A DNA stretch of 64,000 nucleotides from Argyresthia goedartella (lineage: Eukaryota > Arthropoda > Insecta > Lepidoptera > Argyresthiidae), in the NCBI GenBank assembly GCA_949825045.1, contig OX463824.1:29172001-29236000 (forward strand), read 5' to 3'. Each line of letters begins with the position of its first letter. The stretch's first letter is position 1. Shown here in pieces: positions 34,501-46,500 of the stretch. The notes below the pieces were generated by a model. The model did not search any database. It had not been told where the DNA came from and saw only the letters and a program-made list of their open reading frames with translations. The position numbers were made by a program, and so were the translations under genes.

Positions 34501-37500
34501 ACAAACTGGGAGGAGCAGGGAAAGAAAACGAGGTAACTAATTATGGCGGAATACTGGTGAGTTGCTTGATATTATTTTCCTTGATTTTCCCTTGCGTGAC
34601 TATACCGTTGACGTGCTATGGTCGTAAGACGAAGTATGTAGTCACAAAAGCCTGAAAACGAATTTACATTGTCCCATGAACATTCCGTTCGGTATATCAC
34701 CAGTATACATTAACCAATAGTTGAACGCCAAAGACGTGCGTGAACTATGCCCTGTTGAGCAAGTTCTGACTGAACGTTGCCCTGTTGAGCACGTTCAGTC
34801 TAGTTGACCATATGTACTAATGTCCTGTTGAGTTAGTTCGTACTACTGCCCTGTCAAGCACAATGTTATAGAGACTGAAGTCTGTAAAATTTTGGAAGGC
34901 TGGCTGTAAGGGGGATGTTATAGAGGCCACTGGGGGCAAGCCTATGGTTGACCGGAAATGGTGAGTCGTGTAGCATTCTCTCAGTTACGGTCACACTAAA
35001 AGTGGCCCCTATGAACCTATATGACTGCAGGTCAGTGGTTTTTTCCCCCATATTGACATAAAAGTAGTGACCACAATGATATTGATAATAATAATAATAA
35101 TCCTTTATTGCACAGAAAACAAAATGGAAAATAAAACAAGAACAGTATGTAAAGGTGAGCTTATTTCTAAAAAGAAATTTCTTACAGCTAACCTGTGAAG
35201 AAAGGAAAAAAATCAAATATAGAGACTAAATTTAATTGTACAATTAAGAGTTAAAAGAAATTAATAAAATCAATATACTATCAGATAAATCACAATAAAT
35301 CCTACATACTTACTATATAATATATAAATAGAATACAATAAATACACATACATACTATGAGATACCGACTATGCGGAAGAGAGGAGATGCTGTTTCAATT
35401 ATTTCTTAAAAGAGAACAAGGATGTGCAATCCCTAACTACACAGTAACTGATTTAGAATTGAAAATATTGCGACTGGAGATAGAACTTCAAGATGTAGTT
35501 ACCAAGTATTCATGGACAGAAAAAAAACAAATTGTGGAACTTAACAAAATAATACTGGACAGCAATACTAATCTACGGAGAGTACTCGAGTTGTCGCAAC
35601 AGACACAGCAATGCTTCCATGAAAACTGCCAGATATGTGAGTCTCAGCAAAAGACCACCGCGCCCACCGAATAGCTCACCATCGTCGCACTGGACACCGG
35701 GGATACGCCGCCAGCGGAGTCCGAGGTTGATCCTTTACATCAGCCGCGGGCCTGCCTCAGCGCGCCACCACAACCGGCGAGCCCTCGCATCAAGTATACT
35801 GCGAGCGATCAGCAGCTCGCACCCAGTGACGACACCGACGCCGCCGCAGAGCCCGAGACTGACCCTTTACATCAGCCGCGGGTCTGTCCTCTCACTGCGC
35901 ACATGGTGACGAGCGACCAGCAGCTCGCCCCGAGTGACGTCACCGCCGAGCTCACACGTGCGCCGCCGCCACTGACGCCGCAGCCTGCCGCTGCACACCA
36001 GCGCCAGTGCCAGGAGCCAGACAGCCCTGCAACGACCTGCACAGCGACGCCGCCGGCCGGGACCTTACACGTGACACCTCGTAGGACTGTTATGTTCTCG
36101 GACAGGCTAGGTGTAGGTATGGGACCAGCTCTTCGTGCTTGTTGCGTAGGTACGGTTATTAACTATTGCATGCCCGATGTCCCCTTCAAAGTTATGGCCA
36201 AAAACATTTTAAACTACAAATATGAGGAGGGTTCAACCGTAATATTATATATGGAGAATAGTATAGGTGTAGGGAAACAAACTATGATAAAGTTTGTTGA
36301 TGCTCTCTCTAATCTGGAAGTGGGCAAGATTGTTCTATGTGCCTTCCCTTACAAAAATACAATGAATGGAAAGCAACAGCATGCTACTCATAGGTTAAAT
36401 ATGTATATGTATAGTATGACTGTACGCAATACAAAAATTGTATTCTTTGACACAAATCTATTAATTTGTAAATACATCACTGACGGAAACAGTGAGGACA
36501 TCAAAGTTATTATTGTTAAAATTGACACTGACGTAATAGCTAAGTCTTTAGCTTCATTTATTTTAGAATCTGTTATAAACAGTATAACAGAAGTAAGTAA
36601 TTGTATAACGATCACCACAACGATTAGTACACGTACTAAGAAGCATGTAACTACTGACAAGGCAATATGTACAAACGATACTATTGTATCTTTAAACTGC
36701 CGCAACCGACAACAGAAAAGCACGGCTTAAAGGTAATGCACCAAAATATACAAGGCTTTTCTGGCAAGCAACTAGAATTATAAATGTTTTTAGAAAGCGA
36801 AAGAAGAGATATATTTTGTATGACAGAACACTGGCTGCAAGAGTGTGCAATGCAGTTCAGCATACCAAATTATAAAGTGATCAGCTGTTTCAATAGAAAG
36901 ACTAAAACAAGAGATGGTTCCTTAATTTTAGTAAAAGATGGTTTTAAGTGTAAAGAACGAAAGGATATTGTTAGTCTTTCTAGTGAAATGAATGCTGAAG
37001 TCTCGTGTGTTGAGATGGAAAAATATACTATTGTTAGTGTGTACAGGCGGGGCGAAGGAGATTTTGAAGTCTTTGAATCAGTGATGGAACAAGTTCTTCA
37101 ACTTGCATCCAGAAACAAGTCCAAACGCGTCATAGTTTGCGGCGACTTTAACGTAGATTTACTAGACACCGCAAACCGCTCTATTCGCACTAGGATCCTA
37201 GCAGTATTTAAGTCTTACAATATGTGCAATGTCTTTCTGGAGCCTACACGAATAACGGCTACCTCCACTACTTGTCTAGATAACGTATTCTGTGAATGTA
37301 GTATTCACGATAAACAAATAGTTAAGGCATTAAGTTCAGACCACACTGGTCAGATTGTAGTATTTGAAGAAAGTAATGCTATAGAGCCCGTTAAAGTATT
37401 GTGTAGACCAGTAACTTTGAAGAAAATGGAAAAATTTCGTAGTGGACTAGTGTCAAGTCTACCGTTAACACCTTACTGTAAAGATCCGAACACATTATAT

Positions 37501-40500
37501 TCCAGCTTCTTCAAATCTGTATCTGCGGAATTTGAAAAGGTTTTCAATCTGACAAAAGTGAGACCGGACAACAAATCAAAATTCTCTGAATGGGCAACAG
37601 GATTTAAGACAGAGCAGGTCCAGACTATATGAATTGTATGAGCAAAAATCCTATGATCACAGTCCTGAGTTTAACGTCTTTGTCAAAAATTATTCTAAAA
37701 ATTTTAGGAGAGACTGCCACAAAGCCAAGTGCCTACATCTTAACAATAAAATCAAAGCTTCTGGCGACAAAATTAAAACTACATGGAACATTATTAAAAA
37801 AGAGACAGGCAAGGTTAGGTCTAGTGAATCTAGTTTTAATTTAAAAGTTAACGACCAATTACTCTCATCAAACGAGGACGTTGCTAACGCATTTGAAAAG
37901 TTCTTCAGTCCCATACCAATAATAACAACAGAAGCACTACCATCCTCTTCTGAAAAGTCTTTAGATTACTTGGTTGAAAATGTGCCCCAAAACAAGGATG
38001 GCTTTAACTTCAAGCCAATAGGCTCTATAACTATAGTTAAAACATTTAAACTTCTTAGCATGAAAAAGACTGAAGATTTATGGGGCATGTCGGTTAACGT
38101 GGTTAAATCAGTAATCGATGTGATTGCACCATACATGGCAATCACATTCAATAGTTGTATAGCAAACGGAGTTATTCCTGACCTCATGAAAATGAGCAGA
38201 TTAATACCACTTTTCAAATCCGGTAGTAAACAAGACCCTGCCAACTTCAGACCTGTATCTGTATTGCCAGTGTCGAGCAAGGTGTTTGAAAAGGTCATAT
38301 TGAGTCAACTACTCTCTCGCTTCAATGCATCTGGGCTACTCCACAAAAAACAGTTCGGATTCACTAAAGGCAGATCAACAACAGACGCTGGAGTAGCGCT
38401 AGTAGAACACATTTATAGTGCGTGGGAAGGATCACAGGATGCGGTTGGTATTTTCTGTGATCTTTCCAAGGCCTTTGACTGTGTGGACCATCAAACTCTT
38501 TTGCTCAAACTTCAACACTATGGTATCAAAGATAATGCGTTAAAATTAATGGAATCTTATTTAATGGAAAGATTACTAAAAGTAGATATAAACAGAAGCA
38601 AGTCCACTGGAACCCATATGAATATTGGTGTACCCCAGGGTTCTATCTTAGGTCCGTTCCTTTTCTTAGTGTACATGAATGACCTGCCTTATATGGTGGA
38701 AAAAATGACCCAGATTGTTCTATTTGCTGATGACACATCTATTATTTTCAAGGTGAAAAGACAAGAAGAAATTCTAGACGACGCAAATAGTACACTCTCT
38801 CATGTGTTAAGTTGGTTCAATGTAAACAACCTGTTATTAAACTCAAAGAAGACTAAATGTATCAAATTTTGTTTGCCTAACGTACGACAGGTTGAAAGCA
38901 GTGGTAGAATAGGATCTGAAAGATTGGACCTCGTTGAAGACACAATCTTTCTCGGAATCACTATAGATTCGAAACTTCAATGGGGTCCTCACATAACTAA
39001 TCTCGCACGAAGACTTAGCTCAGCCGCTTTTGCGGTCTGACAAATCAGATATCTTACAGATGTTGAAACTGCCAGATTGGTTTACTTTAGTTATTTTCAC
39101 AGTATTATGTCTTATGGAATATTGCTCTGGGGGAGAGCAGCAGATATAAATACGATATTTTTCTTACAAAAAAGGGCGATCAGGGCGATATATCAATTAG
39201 ATGCTAGAGAATCATTAAGGGAAAAATTCAAAGAAATTAATATACTTACGGTTACCTGTCAATATATATACGAAAATATCATGCATGTAAGAAAAAACAT
39301 AGCTTTATTTAAAATTGTAGGTGATAGCCATACAATTAACACTAGAAATAAAAATAGGTTAGCACTACCATTATTTAGACTAAGTAAAGTAGGCACATCA
39401 TTCATGGGGCACTGTATTCGCTTCTACAATAAAATACCACAGGAATCATTGATCCTTCCTGAAAAGAGGTTCAAAAACTATGTTAAAAATGAGCTGATAA
39501 GAAAGTCCTATTATAGTATTAAGGAATACTTAGATGACAAAACTGCATGGTCCATACCATCTCAGCGCACAGAAATTCAACGAGGGGCGATGGATCAAGT
39601 CTATCACTCGCCGGCGAATTTCCTTAGACCGAAACCAGTACCTGTTGTAAAGTCACTTTTAAAAAAAAAGGTATGGGGGAGTTTCTTGCCGTTTCTTCTT
39701 AACCCCGAGGCCCACCTTCCGAAACGGTGTAGTCATTTTTTTTTATATAAAAAAAATTGACTTGTAGTTATAAGTAAGTATAATTTTGACGTTGAATAAG
39801 ATAATTTATTTATTTATATTCTATAAAAAATGACTCTGACTCTGACTCTCTAATCGCGCAAGGAAGTGCATTCCACAAAAGTATTGCCCTTAACCTAAAC
39901 GAGTGCTCGTAATCAACAGTGTTGTGCTGAGGAAATGACAAAAGTGACACCGTGTGAGATTTCCGAAGACTATCCCCAGAGAAAAGATACTCAAAACGTT
40001 CACGAAGATATGTAGGATAGCACGGATTTCTCAAAATATTGAAGAGGAAGGAGAGAATGTGCATATCACGACGAAGTCGGATCGGGAGCCAGCCTAATTC
40101 CCTGTGATATTGGGACACGTGGTCGCACTTAGGAAGACCGAAGATAAACCGAATCCCGAGATTTTGGAGTCGCTCGAGTTTGATCTGGCCCAGCAAACAT
40201 CGGCGTAGTCTATTAAAGGCAGAAGAAGGGTCTGAGCTAGCATGATTTTAGTCTGCCTAGGCAGGAAGAACTGTAAACCCCGAAGAGAATGAAAGGATGC
40301 AAAGACTCGTTTGCTGACCTCACAAACATGGGGCGACCAGGATAATAGATTGTCAAAAACAACGCCAAGATTATTGGCTTTCTCGCTATACTTGACAATT
40401 GTACCGTCATATACAACGGGATCAACGGACTTGCAACAAATTAAGTAAGTGCCGTGTACCCAGTATCATCACCCGAGATTTGTCCGGGTTGACTAATATC

Positions 40501-43500
40501 CCATACGAAAGAGCCCATTTCCTGATGTCCAGCATTCAAAGCCTCGACAGTCGAAGTCAGATCACAACGGGGGTAAAGGCCGATAAATTTGAAGGTCGTC
40601 TGCATAGAGATGATACGAGGAAGACAATACATCCGAGATGGAATGGATGAAAACTGATCTTAATTCCTTCATCACATGACCATAAACAAAACACACACAC
40701 AGACGCTATCTCATAAGTATCAATATGTCGCGGTATTACCCATCCCCTAGTCGTGGCGACAACATCCCACTGTAATTTTTGAGGATGATAGGGAAGCTAC
40801 AACTTGCTTAAATCATAACTGATCGAGCTAACAAAGCGAGGGAAGCGTCTCCGTTCAGCTTGGGGAAAAATGCTCTCGTATGTCGGTCTGTCCAGATTTC
40901 CGACGGTTTCCTCTACAGGTCGCATTTGTCAACCGATTCCCGTGAAATTTTGTAAGCAGGTTCGATAATTATATGCATTTTTTGTCAATTCACTTTGTAT
41001 TTTTTTCAAAATGGCGGAGATATAGGGTTGTCAAGTTATTGGTACTTTAATACTCTATGTACGTAACCAGGTGAATTCATAAGGTTGTAGTGTATTGAAA
41101 GAAATGCAGTCGGGTTATTATGTTTTCATAATAACTCCATTTGTAAACCGATATATTTCAAGGGGTCGGGGGTGTGAGGGTAGAAAATAATGCAAAAATC
41201 TAGTTTATAATGTCTTCCAGATTGCCATGCCAACCTGTCGCGGACTATAGATGGCGATGGAAGGTAAACCAACCAACCACCAACAATGGATGGTGGATGA
41301 TAAAGGGTATGCCAGCAGTGGGTGATTGTGGGCTCAGCGGGTTGATGATGATTCACCTGTGACCCGCCCCTCGGCATCGACACTGGTCTCGGAGAAGGCG
41401 TTGAAGTCGCCGGAGTCGTGGGCGTCCCCCCGCCGCCGCGCCGCCGCCGACATGTACCGCCCCAGGTCGAGCTTTAAGCTTTCGTTCTCGAGTTGTAGGA
41501 GCTCGTATTCCATCGATAGTTTTTGGTTTTCCTGACACATGCCAATAGTAAGTTTACACAATAATATTATAATTACACAGATAGACCACGTAGAACAAAA
41601 TAATGTCACCGGTGTGATGTGTTGCAATATTGCAAATACTACGAGATGGCGCTAGAAAATTTAAATACCGCGGTTGCCACGAGATGGCGCTAACAAACAA
41701 AGAGTTGTGCTTAATCTACACTACTGTGACGGTTTTACTCATGAGTCGGAGTCCATCCCGTGACAAGTGTCGCCCATCCCCTGTTGAATATTTATAGTAT
41801 TTATTTTCGGTTCGTTGATCTTTAACTAGCTTGAGCCATGGACGAAAAAGACTAGAAGACAAACAACCGTAGTACTTTGAAGCGTGATTTGATTTTTAGT
41901 TTAAATTTATATTGCTAGATAGAGCAACTAGTTAAAAAGTTATTTCTAGTAAAGGCATTATCGTGGTGGGGCACATAATTTAGGAAAGATGGCGGTAAAA
42001 GCGTTCATTTCCTAAGAACAAACAAGGTTTAAGCTTACGCCATCTCTGATTTTTCGTCGATATTACGATGGATTATACTACGCCGTCAGCCTAAGCACCG
42101 AGCACCTTTTGCATGGTACAGCGACATCTAGAAATACAGGATTTTGGCTTTCTAGCAGAGTACATTTTTTTGTATGCGGTGGTCAGTCCTCTAGACTTAT
42201 TCGTCCAAGCTTTAGAAATAGCCAGATTAGCGGAGTATGGTTTATTTTTACTCGAATTCGATTAGAGACCTGTGCCCCATGGTGGTCAATTTATAAGATT
42301 TTTAAGAATCATTGACTGATACTAAGTGGAGCCATTATTAAATGTAGCATTTGTCATCTGACAACAGTAGGGAGGGGCAGAGTTATGCGTCGGTCTTCCT
42401 TCCTTTTCTAAGCGAAACAAGGAGAAGACTAACAAATGACAAATGCTACTTCTATGAATGGATTCACTTTAGGTACGGAGCACCCTATTAAATTATCATA
42501 TGAATGAATGATATATCATTATCTTTTACGCATACTCGTTATGGGCGAGAGAGAAAGAACTATGATAGGATCATATAAGGTCAGTGTATTCATACTTGAG
42601 TTAAGTGTTAAACAAAATAAATTTCGCGACATTCCGAAAGAATCACGCAACGTAGATTACCGCAATAAGTTATAGACACTAGTTTGAACACTCACTGATT
42701 GCACTTAAAAATTCTTCAATCGTTCTATTAAATAACATTTTTGGCACAAACGTATTTTGACGAAATCGCTGCACACAGACTGTCAGAGCGTCGGCCATCC
42801 TAATTCCGCCATTGTTGTTTACTACTTAGCTCAAGTATACGAACACCTACTTTATATATGACACTGTAATAATGGGCCTCATGTATATCAATGGCATTTC
42901 TCAAACATAGTGATGGTCTATTTTAATCATTATGAATAAGGTTACCTGTTCTAGCGTATGAACTTTCGTACTCAGTTGCTCGTTGATGTGAAGATCATCT
43001 ACAGAACTCAACGCATCCTCACTACCAATCTGAAATTCCAATAAGTAACATTATTATAACGTTCTAGGTTGCTAAGAAATTGACAAAGTATTATTTATAC
43101 ATCACTGAAAATGTAGTTTTGGCAAAATAGCATGAACAATTAAGGCCAATCCATTGTCTATCTAAGTGCTACCGGCGTGCAAGAGAAGTAGTCTTCAGGT
43201 TTGAAATTATCAAGATAATTACACATCTTGATTATTAACTGATAATAAACATAATTATCACCAGAGTAAGACATCATGTGGTAGATTATTTCATAACATT
43301 ATTTATTACTTTCTTCTAGCCCTAGTAATTGTTCTGCATTGATAGTTTTTAAAAAGTAGGTCGCGCGCGGGAAAGCGGGATAACCGATGAAAAAACGGTA
43401 AGGCGTAATTTCACAAATACAATGGGACGTTTGACTGGGTAAGGGGGAATCCCCTCGGCAAGTGATACTACGTACGTTCGGATACCCGACAGTGCAGAAA

Positions 43501-46500
43501 TATACACTCGAATTCAGTTTATATTTGCGATAATTATCACGGTCGCAATTTATACCAAGTGGCTTACCAAGCTGCCTGCCTCAGAAAGGAAGTCACCGTT
43601 ACAGCTAGCCGCTTGACTACTTGAGGCTACATTGATTTTGGTATTTGGTGTGCCGGACAATCGCTCCTTCTGAGCCTCTTCTAGAGAGAACTGTAGCTCG
43701 TGGTTTTTGTTCTTGAGCCGGGCGATCTCAGATTTATATTTGTTCTCATTTTCCGTTAGAATCTTCTGGTAGTCCTCGAGGTTGGCTTTAAGTTGCGAAA
43801 TCTCGAATACTCTATCTGACAGCTGAAATAATATAGTCAAGTTAAACATAAAAATATTTAATTCTTTGCATATAACATCCTTGTTACTTTGTTTGTTGTG
43901 TTTATTAATGTGAATCAAGTGATACAATATATAATAAATAAACCCTGACTAAGGATTATAAAGACTAGATCTATTGTCTTTCATTCATATAAATTTCATA
44001 TAATACTACCCATTTATTTCGAGTTTGCCGTCACTGACCGTTTCAAAATTCAAATTTGTTATTTCCTCCCTTCCCTTTCCCCCGCACCGCACTTAAGCGA
44101 GACCTGCTTTGCTTTAGTTTTAAATACCAATAATTTCGGTCGCCGTATGCTTGTGTCCTCTGAACTCCCGTTTCGATCGCGATTATGGTAAGAGCGCATT
44201 GTAACGGTTTTATTTATTAAATTTTTATTTTAATACTATTTTTTTTTAGAAAGTAGCTGTTGTTGTTGTATTGTACAAGTCAAGTTCCGCTATGAGTAAA
44301 TAGGAAGAGATATTACTAGGGTGTATATGTACATATATATCAATAACTATAGGCAACAAATATAATGATCACCAAAATTTATTTTTCCTACCCAAAATGG
44401 ATAAATGAACACCAAAAGTTGCAAAAAAATATCAGGGCAAAATACTGCGGTAGCTTAGGTGAATTGTAAAGGGGGTGAGCGAAGCGATGCCCCCTTTATC
44501 CTTCGTATTAGGTTGAACATGTAAGAACAACAAAAAATACTTAAAACATAAACTTAAGTACACAAAACATAAAAAGAAGTTTGGTGAACATTTATCCAAA
44601 CACAATTTGGTGGACGTTTATCCATTCTGGCAGTCATTTCGAATTTATTGGTAGTAAAATAGGTGCGTTTTTGGTAATTGTTTAAACATAAGCCATAACT
44701 ATACACTATTTACATTCGTCATAAACAAAATGATGATTTTGATCAAGAAATATACATTTACCAGCTCCATGACCACCAAGTACAACTTTTTTTGTCAACT
44801 GTACAAATAGCTGTCCCTGTGACGTCATTTTGTAACGGTCAGAAAACTTGAAATGAATGGGTAGTGAGCCCATAACATTTATTGTCAAACCTGTGAAGCA
44901 AACTGGGCATTCTCGATGATCTTCTTCTGTAACTCCTCCTGCAGCAGACCAGAGTCCAGTGGACGCTGACCACTACTGCTGCTTGCTTGCTTATCATCTT
45001 TGCTCTTTGACTTCTTTGTTGATTTCAACTGGTGTACAGAAATCAGTAGTAAAACAATCTGTATTATATGTATATTATGAGAAACGTGATTAATTTTAAA
45101 TTATTAATTATTATTAATAATTTTCAAGGTTGATGATGAAAGTGATAAATTATTCACTTTAATTGATTATTATTAATAATTTGATGTTAAATGTAATTAA
45201 TTTCCAAAAAATGGTTTGATGTACGACTTTTTCGTGCAATAGAAGTGGGTGGGGGGTAGCGGGAGGGTTCACTGTTTGATTGCCAAATATAAAATGTAAT
45301 AATAATGTTTGGCATAACTCCTTTGAGCGAAAAGTTAAATGTTTTTTTTAATTTGCGTAGGCTCCGCTCCGCTCTGGTTTTGCTTCTTCTAAGTTCTAAG
45401 CTAATCTAGAACCCAATTGAAATTTAGCTACAATAACCTACTCTAACCAAATTTTTTGTTGGATTTATTACTTTAATCAAAGGCAGTAGTGAATTAGGCT
45501 ATGCTTTAGAATAGTGTGGCACGAATTTGATAAAAGAGATAAAATACTGTTAAATTAAGAAAATTATCAGCTTTCCAATGGCGTTATTCTTTTTCCGAGC
45601 AAACGTTTACTTTTCGAGATTTAAGCTTTCAAAGTTTTATAAATTTTAACTTAATTGACGTCTTTGACACTAACGGAGTGCGTTCAAAAACATATCCAAC
45701 CAATTTTTTGGTTGTTTCGATTCAATACACTGTGTCAAAATCGATAGGTAGGTTCGGTTAGTTAGGTTGGGGTTCCCCTTTTGATAATATACACAGAATA
45801 TGACTCTATCTTTTGACTGATTTTGAAAATGTTGATCAGGGTGCGGCCTGATCCAGATTTTCAAAATCAGTCAAAAGGCATCACTTCCTAGGCAGACCTT
45901 CCTAGGCTGTCTTGTGGCTATGCTCTAGAGTGTTTTTTATAAGCCGGAGGTACGGAGGGGCCGAGAGGCTGCGGAGGCGAGCGTGAGTGTACTGTAGTGC
46001 GGGGGCATCGCCGTAGCCCAGTAGTAGCCGGAGTTAAGGCAATTCTAAATTTGCAGGAAGAAAAAGCATCCATTTCTAGACTTGATAGATGCTATATATA
46101 TGTCTATAACTAAAAAAATGTGGTTTTATCAATTATTTAAGCAACATAACCAAAAAAAACACACAGGGGGTTTGCTCACCCCCCACTTCTCAAGGGGGGT
46201 TCCCCTCCCTCCCCACCACTATAACACCATTTTTGGATTTTTTCATCCAATTTAGGTATTTACTTGGTACACTTCAAGCAGTTGGCCATTTTAAATCGTG
46301 AGTATATGCAGTTTTGAAGTTAGGATAAGGTATGATTCACTAAAAATCAAACACAAACACTGGTGGGAATTTGTTGGATACTATTGAATATTTGTAAATT
46401 TCCGATAATTAACACCAGTTTCACTGCTATTTAGCGCGTTTTAGATAATAATTTCAATAACATTGTTGAGAGCAACTTTCGAGACAAGTGCATAGAAGAG

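Larger units (their letters stand above)
35437..39845 (+). mobile_element. CR1-group LINE, nearly full length, nested in LINE family B
   Basis: A two-ORF non-LTR element. ORF1 has a coiled coil and an esterase-like domain; ORF2 has endonuclease and RT. It is inserted into a minus-strand family-B copy, whose halves flank it and rejoin at CCTAA. The 3' UTR after 39760 is short and AT-rich. Only point stops and one shift break the frames, so it is a fairly recent insertion. Confidence 0.8.

Noticed and set aside
35357..35440. Start of ORF1 at the ATG at 35357
   Set aside because: The first 80 bases align to the antisense of LINE family B (compare 50400-50480), so the frame merely runs on across the insertion junction.
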